DNA of 64,000 nucleotides from assembly GCA_023053545.1 (NCBI GenBank), contig JAKZAN010000005.1:11036001-11100000 (forward strand), written 5' to 3'. Source of the DNA: Lepidurus packardi (Eukaryota; Arthropoda; Branchiopoda; Notostraca; Triopsidae). The position numbers and the translations under genes are program-made. Below are positions 1 to 11,044 of the stretch, in pieces. Below the pieces are notes generated by a model. That model was not told where the DNA came from. It was given only the letters and a program-made list of their open reading frames with translations, and did not search any database. Numbering within the stretch: position 1 is the first letter of the stretch; every line of letters starts with the position of its first letter.

Positions 1-288
1 ATTACGCTTCTACCACACCCTCCACGATCACCCGATCTCAACCCGATAGAGCATGCCTTGGCCATGCTGAAGCGAAGGATAAAGTAAAATTTCTATCAAT
101 TAAAAAAAATCACAGTTTTTTATTAGCACTTTGACCTTACGCGGAAAAGAAGAACTCTGGGTTCTATAGTCTTTCGTGTATGGGATGAAATATTGGAAGA
201 CCCTAATTTTTGGATCACATTAGCAGAATCAATGCCAAGAAGATTGGCGATGTGCCGTGATAACAATGGAGGTTTTACAGAATATTAA
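1..288 (+). pseudogene. Tc1/mariner transposase, C-terminal fragment
   Basis: Continuous with the window edge, this reads as the end of a Tc1/mariner DDE transposase. It has the SPDLNPIEH motif followed by a lysine/arginine-rich stretch, then an apparent 43-bp intron (GTAAAA...TTAG, about 88-130). The second exon ends in a typical tail (SMPRRL, then NNGGFTEY and a stop). The exon after the intron needs a frame change around 150-170, so the copy is dead. The intron sits at the same place as in the neighbouring copy at 713-985, so it belongs to the family and is not a chance insertion. Confidence 0.75.
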
Positions 289-540
289 GAGGAAAAGCCA
301 GCAGCTCACTTTCAATTTTTTTTGGGAGGGAGAGGGGTTTGGCAAGAGCATTTCTGTAAGAGTATTTTCTCTGTTCTACAGCCCAGGGTTAAAACGGATT
401 CCGCTTTCTATACGTTTCAGTTTGGTTTTTAGACAGGAGACCTACAAAACGGTTCGTTAAGCAATCTTTAATTAATCCCACGGGTAAGGGATTAGACCAC
501 TGTGGTTTCCCTATACTCGTTTTTTTTGGAAGGTATAGTA

Positions 541-1175
541 CAGTCATGAGCAAAAAAAAATGCTCAGCCAAAGCGCAGAGGTCTAATTAGGCCTCGTGAG
601 GCTGATTTACCTTCATTAGTGGGTGAAAGAGCTTGAACCAATCGGTTACAAGGTGCGCCCGGGAAATTCAAAGGTTTTGTTTATATATAAAAATATGTAT
701 GACTAAATCCCACCCACCGAGGCCGCCAGACTTGAACCCTATTGAGCATATCTGGGCCATGCTTAAACGAGAAATTAAGTAATTTTAATTTCCTTTATTT
801 TAAACTCCAATAACGTGCCTTTTTAGCCAATCCAACATAAGAAACGAAGATACGCTCTGGGAAGAGGCAAGCCGAGTATGGAAACAATTAGCTGATAATT
901 CAGATTTCTGGCTAAAGCTGGTTGACTCTATGCCACGGAGACTACATGCGTGTATTGAAAATAATGGTGGTATAACAAAGTATTAATAGATCACATGAAA
1001 CGAAGGAATAAAGTCATACATATTTTTATATATCAACAAAACCTTTGAATTTCCCGGGCGCACCTTGTAACCGATTGGTTCAAGCTCTTTCACCCACTAA
1101 TGAAGGTAAATCAGTCTCAAGAGGCCTAATTAGACCTCTGCGCTTTGGCTGAGCAGTTTTTTTTGCTCATGACTG
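541..1175 (+). mobile_element. Internally deleted Tc1/mariner element with long TIRs
   Basis: This is a 635-bp element bounded by TA on both sides (539-540 and 1176-1177). Its terminal inverted repeats are about 164 bp (541-704 and 1012-1175), begin with CAGTCATGAGC and are almost perfectly complementary. Between the arms lies only the 3' part of a transposase: the PPDLNPIEHIWAM motif, a 47-bp intron and a last exon ending SMPRRL...NNGGITKY (about 713-985). The left arm joins the transposase 3' end directly, so the middle of the ORF was deleted and the element cannot encode its own transposase. The TA target duplication and CAGT ends fix the superfamily. Confidence 0.88.
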
Positions 1176-2187
1176 TACGTCTTTGAAGATTTCCTTTATA
1201 TTAAACATATTTCAATGAAAATGTAACTTTTACCTCGATCCGCTTGATCAATTCGGAATCGTAGGGTAAATTTTTTCCTATAGCCACATCGATTTGATAG
1301 GCATGATTCTTGAACGTCACTGTCCCAGTAGTTAACTTAATTTTCATAAGAAAGTAAACATAGACCATAAAAGTCAAGTTTCTTAGAAACATGATTAATC
1401 CTGCTCAAGAAATCTATAGAGACTAAAACATAGAAGGAAAAACGGTGGTGTAGTTATTAAAAATGCGTCAAAGGAAAAGGCTATGCTAACCGAGATTATT
1501 GTTTCGTTTTATTGCGGTTAAGAGATAAAAGAAATCCAAAGAAAAAAAAAACCTAAGGAATCTGTAAGTAACGTACATTACAAACTATTATACTTATTTG
1601 CATGGTAGAGTATAGTCCTAACCAGATTTTCAGTCAGAAGAGCATATTCTATCGATATCTTGTTACTGACAAGGTACAAACTTTCTTGTTTGGAGACTGT
1701 TTTCTTGGAGTCTGTTGTTTATCCAGATTGTAACTTTTGTTGTTTGGGGGAATTTCGGCAAAGCGAGTGGGAAAGGCCATGAGGGATACGTGAAACAAGA
1801 CTGGAAGCACGTGTAAATAGCCCGTTATACTCATTCAAATGGGAACTAGCCACATGGACGACTCGACGAAAAGACTCACTGTACCCGACACAAGGACGCC
1901 AGGCCCCGACAGAAGGACGTCAGGTTCATCATCTTTATAAATTCGAAATTCAATTGGTCACCTTAGGTTAAACAGATTGTGGATCTGGCATCCTGTACTG
2001 TACAGTAATTAAATTAAGCTAGTTAAACTTGTGCAACATTATAGAAAAACGTTTTCGTTTGAACACAAAGAATAAAAATACAAGGAAAAGGACAAGTTTG
2101 GTAAGATACATTGTGTTTATTCAGAAGCCAAAAACAAAAAAATTTCCAATAAATAAATCTAAACGAATGCAAACGAAAAGAATTAAT
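1176..2187. other. Non-coding stretch downstream of flightless-I
   Basis: I see no supportable gene here. A short run of GACACAAGG-like units near 1880-1925 belongs to the same degenerate minisatellite family as 3841-4110. A minus-strand AATAAA at 2121-2116, 67 bp past the flightless-I stop, is the likely polyadenylation signal of that gene. The small ORFs here have no recognisable domain. Confidence 0.5.
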
Positions 2188-5100
2188 TCACGCAGGAGGC
2201 AATTTGTGAGGACCCCAACCATGGAAGCACTTTGTAAAACGTTTACTTTCTTTCCCTTTCAACGTCAAGAATAATTGACGAGGATGTTCAGGTTGTTTCA
2301 CCCTCATGTGTTGAATATACACCTAGAAAACAACCAAAGTTGAAAACAACCAAAGAAAACAATACACTGCAAAACAAGACAAACTATCACCCAAACCCAA
2401 AATTAGATAACAAAACTACAATAAACAAACTACACTTCCTTTAACATTCTAAGTAATTCTAACTTAAGAAACACTAAGAAACTTCTGACAAGCAAAGTAA
2501 AACAAACTAAAACTATAAACACACTAAAGTTATAAGTAAATAAAATAAAAAAAATACCTGTACGGATTTGTAAGCGAGTTTCACTTCAACTTCACTACAC
2601 CTTGATCCAAGCCACAGGAAAACTTGTTGGCCATTATCGAGAATCATAATATCATCATCCGCCAATTCATCCTATACAAAACCATCCCTTCAATTACCCA
2701 ACCTTTCCTTAAAAAATTCAAATTTACCTGACAGAAATCCGAACATTTCTCCGAGACTGTAAAATACCCTTTTTCGTTTGAACAGCGGAACAATCTCGCA
2801 TAATCCATGAAAGCGGCTTCATGTTCATACGGTTTCTTGCCCCCTAATGCTACCCAAAAGAAATTATCGGGTTCTTCGCCTTCGTTCAAAATCTGCAGAC
2901 TAAAATCCTCCTTTAAAAAAACAAATAAATTCAATGATTCGCACACCATTCTTCATGGGTTCTAACGTTGCTACTAGCAAGTACTTCAAGGGTTAGTGTT
3001 CGACACCACAAACGAATAGATGCTGCACGGAAGAAGTTAATCGTAGAAAAAGTCGAAGAAAAAGCGAGGAAAGTTACAAAGAGTCTCAAAATGCTGAAAA
3101 GTAGTCGAAAATGTCAAAAAATACTCGAATCTGTTGTCTGCACGTAGTTTCCTTGGGTCTATCCGGATGGAAAGCAGCCAAAGTTAATTGTCCCGCCACC
3201 ACACGATGGTGAGAATAATGCTGAGACGAAGTTGTTTTTGGACAAATAACGGAAAAAAACCGAAAAAATACATAAAAAAAGTCTCCTTACCATATCAAAC
3301 ATGTCTTTGGCGATTTCTTCGGCTAATTTGATATCTTCAGGGTCTGCTTTCTCCCCTATCCATACATAGACGATCCCTTTGCTATCTTGGGCATCGAAAG
3401 GGACTTTAAGAAGATAACTAAAAGTTTAAAAAAAATTATTGTCACCAAAAATTCAAAAACTCAATTCTTTTTCAATTTTCCAGGAAATCAATGTAGAGAT
3501 TCTTTATCTAGAATATGATTCTTGTACCAGAAAGAAGAGTTCAGGAGCACAGCATCGGGTTTGACTTCAATACACCGAGCGCATAGGGCGGATCCATTAC
3601 TGCGCAGGTGGAAGAATTCGGTTTTGGCGGAAATAGGAATTTTGGCGTTGGGGCGTGGTCTCTTGCCTTGATGGATCAGGAATTTGCGATGAAAGTGCGC
3701 CATGAATTTCAGGTTTTCTTGCTGTTGATGAGTTCGGACGACTTCCAACTTGCCTGCGAAAAGGGCTTCGAATTTCTTTTGCAAACTAGAAAAGAAGACA
3801 AAAACTCCGAATTAATTTGGAATTTTTTCTTTTTTTCGCCTCAGTGAAACTGGCAACGTGGCATAAGGACCAAACTTGACAAAAGGGCAACGCAACACAA
3901 GGATTACTCGACAAAAAGGGCAACGCAACGGGATGTAGACACAAAGGCTACTCGACACACTGACTTTCTGACAATCCGACACAAGGACTATCCGACATAA
4001 GAGCTTTTTGACACAAGGGCTATTTGACACAAGACTGCTCGACACAAGAACTGCTCGACACAAGAACTACGGTGTACCCGACATAAGGATTACGGACCCC
4101 GACATAAGGGCTACGGGTCCTTAATCTCCTAAGGGAGCAATAGCATTTCGTGTTCAAAAAGTCTCTGCTCATTGGTTAAGCGCCAACGAGATGAAAAGGT
4201 GCCTCAGCCATATTAAGAATTATGTCACAAGGACTACAAAAACCTGACTTAAGGGATACAAAACGGTAACGTAACCTAACCTAGTCCTAACCTAACTTAA
4301 CCTAGTCCACAGTATAGAGGTTTACACAGTATGGTAACAGAGGTATCCTTCCAATGTTAAGGTTTTCTGACAAATCTCTCGGTCCCAAGAGGATGTGAGG
4401 GTACGAAGGCTTATATGGGGGATGGATTCCCAGACTGTGCCCATGTACCCCCATGTAGGCATTCCTAATCTACTAGAAAAAGGGTTCGAGAAGAGAAGAA
4501 AACATTTACAAAACCGGGGACTGGTGACTTTTCTCTCGGGCACTCTAGGGAGTTTTGGGCTGACGTAGGGTCCTACCGGCAACGCGCGCATTTGAAAGTG
4601 TTTTTGGAAAAATACTAAGCTTGAAAAAGATAGTAACATTTAGGAATAGTTGTAAAGTACCAATGTAATGGATAACTCGTATATAGACATAAATAGTCAT
4701 AACAACACATATAGACATTAATATACATGGGAATTTTATACTATATGGGGTTAAACCTGTATACTATAAAACACCTATGTATGGGTTAGAAAATAGACTG
4801 CCTCCTCGTGGTGCAACCTGGGTAACGCGAAATAGTCTATAATGTGTATACGTGTTGTGCTTTGACCTAGTTAATTCATCTTTTATTTTAAGCTCACATA
4901 GTTTAAAGCAATAGATTTAAATTACGCGCTTTGTAAACCGTTGTGACCTTTTTTGAACTGCACTGGGAGGTTTGCGAATGTACCCTTTCGTCTTCTTGTC
5001 TTTTAGCTGAATATTACTCTGGGGACCGAGAAGGTCGTCAGAAAACCTTAACATTGGAAGATAGCCCTGTTACCATACTGTGTAAACCTCTATACTGTGA

Positions 5101-8100
5101 CATAGTCCTTAAGTCTGGGTTCGTGGTCCTTGTGACGTAATTTTTAATAAGATTACTACAAACCCCGACATAAGGACTAGGTTTGGCTAGGTATGGTTAG
5201 GTTAGCTTAGATGGTTAACTTAGATTCGGACTAGGTTACGTTAGGTTAAGGGTTTGTAGTCCTAAAGTCGGGGACACCTAGTCCTTGTGTCTACGTCCCC
5301 TAAAATTCTTCGTTTTTAATTGCCCTAGAATACTCTTTCTTTCCAAAGTGGAGAAAGGGCACTAACCTGAAGGTAAAGGTAAGCCAGCCCATATTGCCCG
5401 CATCCCTTCCTTGCCAGAAATAAACCACGCATTGAAAGTCATCCTCGGGCGCTTCTTCATCCGCAGAGAGTTCTTCGCCTTGGGCCAATTCTGCCGGTAT
5501 CCAATACCGACACAAGAACACATAGCACTCGCCGCTATAGAAATGCCCGAGCTCTTCTTCAGGCAATCTTACGAATTTCCGATTTTCCAGCACGAAAGCT
5601 TCCATCGCTTCCAAATCCTCATTCCAATCTTCCTCCAATTGTTGGGCTTCTTGAACCGACATTGCTGGTTGCCTTGGAGCAAACAATGCCGATAGATCCA
5701 CCTGATAAACAAAGCAATAAATAAATTAAATACATAAAATAAATAAATACATAAATACATAAAATAAATAAATAAATAAATACATAAAATAAATAAATAC
5801 AACATAAAAATACTGAATGAAATTCGAATATTTGTACATACGAAAGTAAGATTCAAAGTATTCGAATTCGTTAATTTAAAAAAAAAAATGGTTTACTTTG
5901 GTTTGCTGATTCTGTGCCCACTTTGTCAAATTAGCGCCAGTTTTCTGCACAGAAACCACCGTACGCGTAAAATCCACTGCGATGACGTCATCCCAGCCAT
6001 GGAATTTGGTTTTGAAGATCTGGGGCTCGCTTCCTTCAGAAACTCGGGTCACCAATGCAAAATCTGGGCGGTCCATCATGGACCACAGCTCTTGGGAAAG
6101 TTTCAAAGCTGCTGCACGGACCAGTCGCGTTGAACTTTTGCCAATCCTACGGGAAATAACGAAAATTTAACAACTTTTGCGAGTTTCAAATGATTTTTTT
6201 CTACCAGACAAAGACTTCAGTGTGGCAATCGAAAATGTAGACGTTCTTGGAAATCAAAAGCTGCCGTTCCAGACGCTTATTAGGCTTCTCCACTTGCGGC
6301 AATTCCAAATATCCCATTCCGAGCCCAACTTGGTACAATTTGGGTGGAACAGGGGTCCAATCTAAGGCCATGTGGCTCTATTTCATACCAAATAAGTTTA
6401 ATCAATACACAATTTCACAGGAAAAGGGGATTTTAATTACTGCAATGGGATCTTCAGGGGGTTCACCGTCTGCTTCGCCTAAAAACTTCCAAAATTCGGG
6501 CGTTTCTTGGCCTTGGTTCAACGAAAATAACTCCGCGTGATTCTTTCGCTCGTTTTTATTCATTTTCTCGCCTAAGAGTCTAACAAGAACTTGAATTAGA
6601 GGCAAAACAAGTTGAATTTTGATTGCAATTTTACCTAGTCTTGGATCTGAGCGTATTTTTGGCAGTTTTTCCGTTCCAGATGAAAATTTTCTTATTGGCG
6701 TCCAACAAAAACGTGAATTTCGGGTCCAATGAACTAGCTTCAGGGTTGACAGGTTCTAGATGTAGTGAAATAGGCCCCGCCCCTTGAATCCGATACAATC
6801 TTGGCGGAACATCCTAAAAATGCCACCGAAAATCCCAAAATCCTCTTCTTTTAGTAATATTTCTTTGATTTGCCTAAAACGTCGTCCAATTCTTATAAAG
6901 AGAGGTTAGCTTAGTAACTTACAAGCTCATCCACGGTGAAAAACCCACTAGCGGTTCTCCCGCCTTGCAAATACGTGATATTCCCGTCAAAAACCTCTAG
7001 GAATTCTTCGCTTTCTTCCGTTTGCTCTTCGCGACCGGTTCTACACTGCGCGCCGAGGAAATTTCGCAGATTGACTGCATGGATAGCTGCGCAGGCACGT
7101 TTATCCAACTAAAAACCAAAGAGGAAACGTTTTTTAAAGCCAATTAAAAGAAAACACATTGTGTTGGTTGATTTACAGTCGCTTTTTGGCCAATCCAGAA
7201 ACTTATATTCCAGTTCAAGGACCCCGTAGGATCGATATACGTTTTGAGCACGATATAACAATCCCCTTCATAGAAATGACCGTGTTGTGCTTCTTCGATC
7301 GGATTCGGAACGAAGTTTTCGATCTCCCATATCGTTAGGCCAGGAATTTGCCCCACATCCTCTTCAAAGAACTCGGAGTAGTCCAGAGGAGGTTTTTCTA
7401 GCGCTGCATCCCATCGGCGAGGCCTTTAGGAAGCAGAAAATAAGAAATTAAAACCATCAAGTACCAAAAGGGCACTATTTACACACTTTTCCTACACAAT
7501 CTAAACACAAACCCACGAATCTACAGTCTGACCAGTCTGCCATTCATAGTAGAAGGGTAGGTTAGGTTAGCTTAGGTTTGCTAAGGTTAGCTTAAGTTAG
7601 GTTAGTGTAGTTTAGGTTATCTATAGTGTGCATTTTAAAGAGTCACCCACGAAAGCCTCTGCACTATGAATGGCAGTAAGACTGCAGATTCATGGGTTGG
7701 TGTTTAGATTGCGTGAGGAAAGCTGTACAAATACTGGGAAATAAATGGAATAAAAAGAATATGTCGAAAATTAATTGGAATTTTACTTCAAGGATTCGGC
7801 TTTGACTTCATCCAGCGTTTTTCGATGAGGTTCTTGAGCAATCTCTTGCAATCCCTATCACAAAGACAATAAATCTGCGTTAAAAACACACGATAAACAA
7901 ATAACTTGTCGAATGAAAGAAAGTTGTAACTTACTTTTAGGATTTTGGCTTGGTCTTTGTCAGCTTCTTCAGGTTGTGCTCTTCCTCGTTGTCGTAGCCT
8001 CATTTTCCTGGCTAGAGGATCTTTCTCGGGTCCCAAAGAAGCTGTACTTCCAGCATCTATCAATTAAAACCCGAAAAAAACGCGTTACAGGAAAGAATTC

Positions 8101-10050
8101 TCTTAATTTTCGATTAAAAAAGCGAAAAACCTGTGAAAATTGGGGGAATTTACCCGAAGTGGAGGCTTGGTGTTGTAAAGTGCCTGCTCCAGCTAATCTG
8201 AGCTGGTTTTGCAACGAGAAATCCACATTGTAATACTCAATAGAGGCATTGAGCTTGTGTGCAGGTTTGGGAGGCATAATTAACTCAGGATTGCCACTTA
8301 AATCCAGTTTCACTGTATCCGGCAGCAAATAAACAGTATCGGGCAGGGTTACAAGTCGATTTTCAGCCAAATTGAGCTGCTTTAACGCCACACACCTGAC
8401 CAAGTATTAATTTTAGAGCGAAAGAAGTAATATACTTCATTTATTTAGTATTTAATATTAATTTATTTCAATGATAAAAAACAATAATTGAGCATTTACC
8501 TGAAGAGGCCTTCAGGGACCATTTCGAGCTTGTTGCAAGCAGCTGAAAACACTTCTAAAGCGACCAACTTGCCAATGGCGGACGGAATGCCTTCAAAATC
8601 CAATTGGTTATCATTCACGTAAAGGCGTTTTAATGAGGTTAATTTGCATAAGGATGATGGTAGGGTTTTTAATTGATTTCGGCACACGTTTAACGTTTCC
8701 AGCTTCGCCCACAAGTCTGAAAGAATAACAAGAGCATTTTAACGCACTTTACCATAGTGCAGCGAATTAATTTGATTTTTTTTTCCTGAACTGAATTAGA
8801 TAATTACACTGGAATTCGTTTGTTTCAGATGACTCAAGTTGAATAGCCTTGGAAAATGAAGTTAGAAGTTACCTATTGCCATATGAAGTTCAGCAATGGC
8901 GTTCCCGCTGATATTCAATCTTTTGAGGTTAGGCAAAGTGAATAAGCCGTCCGGGATTTTAATTAAATTATTTTCCGAAACGTCAACATCTGTTAAATTC
9001 ACTAGTGATTCCAATCCAGTTGGAATATTCGTCAAACAACGTTGGGTGTCTCTCATATGCAACGTTTGCAACGCTACCAAAGATGGCAATTGCCTGAAAA
9101 AGCCAAAGATCAATTTAAAAATTGATGAATTTTGTATATTTTTACCTGAATTGGTAATTAGCTAAGGGATTGTGGTTTAAAATCAAGGTTTGGAGGTTGG
9201 TCAAGCGCCGAGTTTGGGGCGGTAACGTTTCTAATTTGTTGCTGCCCAAATCCAGGAAGATTAAATCCGTTAAATGGACAAAAAGTTGGCTTGGAATCGT
9301 TTCGATACTAGGAAAACAGATTTGTTCTGCTAAAAGGCTTCATTTAAGTTTTATTGAGAGCTTTACTGGTTGTAGCTCAGATTGAGGACTAACATAGCTT
9401 TTGCTTGCTCTAATCCTTCGGGAATTTCCTTCTGATTGTTGTGACTGAGGTCTAAAGTCGTTAATTCTTCGAGCAGAAACAAATCCGCTGGAACACCAGA
9501 GCTTTTGAGCTTGTTGTAACGCAGATTTAGCGTTCGGAGACATGGCAATTCCGTAACTTCGCCGTACAGTCTTTCCAGATTGTTTCGTTTTAAGCTCAAA
9601 TGTTCCTAAAATCGCACGAAATTAGCTAATAATTATAGTTTTAATGGTTTCTTACCAGTTTTTGCAGCTTGTTAAGCTCTTCGGGAATAAGGGGAAGTTG
9701 TGTATGGTCCAATTTGAGCCATCGAAGGCCCGACATGTTTCCCACCGAATCCGGGAAGTTGTCATTCTATAATATTTTTTTTTTAAATAGCTAAAAACTA
9801 CAAGAAACTTTAACGTTGCTTCATTTTAAAAACAACGATTGCATTTGCATACGTGTTAGCTAATTAATTATAGCTGGCTAACTATTGTTAATATTTAGCC
9901 ACGCCCGGTAAAAACGTAGATTATTTAACGTTCGAAATTAAAGTTTAACAAATAACACGGTTAATACGTAAAAATGGGGTAATTTACCTTGAAATCATAG
10001 CCGGTTAAATCAATTCCACGGACAAAGGGTAAAACACCGGTGGCGACCAT
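2188..10050 (-). CDS. FliI: Flightless-1: LRR plus gelsolin-repeat actin regulator, complete
   Basis: The gene has 21 coding exons (minus strand, 5' to 3'): 10050-9988, 9766-9656, 9605-9367, 9307-9146, 9093-8873, 8716-8500, 8395-8154, 8056-7935, 7854-7787, 7423-7177, 7108-6923, 6813-6635, 6579-6441, 6377-6205, 6146-5897, 5701-5367, 3785-3528, 3417-3291, 2910-2728, 2671-2558 and 2322-2188. They total 3,771 nt, giving 1,256 aa with no broken phase. This is about the length of known flightless-1 proteins. The start [12 protein letters not shown] matches the family's conserved N-terminus. Residues 1 to about 420 are leucine-rich repeats (NxLxxLP, LxxLDLSxN). A basic linker (KMRLRQRGR) follows, then gelsolin repeats from about residue 485 ([26 protein letters not shown]). 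The product is an actin-binding and remodelling protein and a nuclear-receptor co-regulator in other animals. Intron 16 (5366-3786) is 1.58 kb and full of repeats; most others are below 150 bp. The exon 14 acceptor (6377) was chosen because it alone keeps phase. Confidence 0.96.
3841..4110 (+). repeat. Degenerate minisatellite in FliI intron 16
   Basis: About a dozen imperfect copies of an 18-23 bp unit resembling CGACACAAGGACTACT lie in direct orientation. Spacing is irregular and divergence high. Short pieces of the same unit recur at about 1880-1925, 5170-5180 and 5260-5295, so the family is dispersed in this locus. Confidence 0.7.
4268..4306 (-). repeat. AACCT-type telomere-like repeat tract
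   Basis: A short tract of AACCTAACCTAG-type units in FliI intron 16 resembles the arthropod telomere repeat (TTAGG, complement CCTAA). It directly abuts the left end of the inverted-repeat element at 4308. A reverse-oriented counterpart (GGTTAGGTTAGCTTAG) lies beyond the element at about 5185-5260. Confidence 0.55.
4308..5099. mobile_element. 792-bp inverted-repeat element, family not recognised
   Basis: The first 78 bp (CACAGTATAGAGGTTTACAC...) are the near-perfect reverse complement of the last 80 bp, making this a TIR-bounded, transposon-like unit with no coding capacity. It lies inside FliI intron 16. A second, reverse-oriented and more diverged copy is present at about 30207-31370. No target-site duplication could be read with confidence, so I do not assign a superfamily. 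Confidence 0.65.
5185..5260 (+). repeat. GGTTAG-type telomere-like repeat tract
   Basis: Degenerate GGTTAG/GGTTAGCTTAG units lie to the right of the element at 4308-5099, mirror-imaging the tract on its left. Both are intronic to FliI. Confidence 0.5.
5715..5805 (+). repeat. AT-rich microsatellite in FliI intron 15
   Basis: Repeated AAATAAATACATAA-type units fill most of the 195-bp intron between exons 15 and 16 of FliI. This is a simple repeat with no other signal seen. Confidence 0.75.
7481..7729. repeat. Fold-back element with GGTTA core in FliI intron 9
   Basis: Inverted arms of about 70 bp (about 7481-7550 and 7655-7729, with imperfections) flank a core of GGTTAGGTTAGCTTAGG-type units (7557-7620). 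The whole unit lies inside intron 9 of FliI (7786-7424). It looks like a small fold-back or MITE element carrying telomere-like repeats; no target duplication was resolved. Confidence 0.6.
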
Positions 10051-10730
10051 GGTTATTAATTTAATTTCCACTAATTTAACCCCATTTTTTTAGTTATCTG
10101 TACCACGGAAAAACAAATACAGTATTGCCATCTAGACACGGACGAACTGAATGATGAACCGGCGACCAGTGAAACGAACAACGAACTACAATCGTACAAA
10201 AGCGAAACGGAATTTGTAAGAGAAATGGGTCGAGCAATACAGATTACCTGCTCTCGTACTAGCCCTTTTACTATCAGCGTAGTTTACGGTTAACTCGTGG
10301 TTTAATTTTTAAGACAAGTTTAGATAAATTTCAGTAGTCAAAGACATTTTTTTTGCATGCTAATTCCTAACACTGCTTCTTTTACACAGTCTATACTACG
10401 CGTATGTACAGTACACTGTACTAAGCTACAGTCTTCACTATAGGCCTATCCCCATGACTTCCCCAATTTTCCTAGAACGTGGGCAATCATGAATCTCGAT
10501 GCGGGACGATAAATGAACCTAAACCACTGGCAAACACTTTCATGGGCTGATACCCATTAGCTAATGGCCATTATAGTACCACGTGGAGAACAAAACGGCC
10601 ATTAAATTAGGGCCTGTATGAAAAATAAGCATTTTTCGTTACTTCGCAAAATGTTTTGCTCAAATAAATATAGAAAATAACCAATACGGATTAAAATCGG
10701 AATCGGTTTTCTTATAACCGTTGTTTTTTT
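10051..10730. other. FliI upstream region with a dispersed repeat
   Basis: The FliI promoter should lie just above 10050, but no clear core motif was seen. The segment at about 10108-10255 (ATACAGTATTGCCATCTAG... to GGTCGAGCAATACAG) is a dispersed repeat that recurs at about 28155-28440. The rest shows no gene. Confidence 0.5.
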
Positions 10731-11003
10731 CTATGGCCTTAAGCGGTCGCAAATGCGCATAAATAATGCTCCGGAGATTCGAAAATTTTGCTGGAATCTA
10801 GCTTCTGTCATTGCTGGCACTATGTGATGCCAACAAGCTTTAGAAGAAATTAGGGATTGTGGCCTAGGTGTTCTTAATTTATTTAACCCGCGTAGGCTGA
10901 CGCCTGTTACGGTGAACGGTCGAATTTGTACATCAACGCAGTACACAATATACACTAAAGTCAAAATACCAAATGCACTGAAGGGAGTATGTACAGGGTA
11001 CAT
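10731..11003 (-). pseudogene. Possible Harbinger-type transposase remnant
   Basis: A 90-codon open stretch ends in FQQNFRISGALFMRICDRLRP and then a TAG stop. That C-terminal stretch resembles the N-terminal region of PIF/Harbinger nucleases (an F..NFR..., ...F..L...L.P pattern). The preceding residues are hydrophobic and not recognised. It directly adjoins the 3' end of the LINE fragment at 11045. This is a weak identification. Confidence 0.3.
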
Positions 11004-11044
11004 TTGGGGGGGGGGGAGGGGGATAATGAGGGGGTGGTGGCTAT

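Noticed and set aside
2029-2274. 81-codon Lys/Arg-rich plus-strand ORF
   Set aside because: It overlaps the last FliI exon and 3' UTR in antisense and has no domain.
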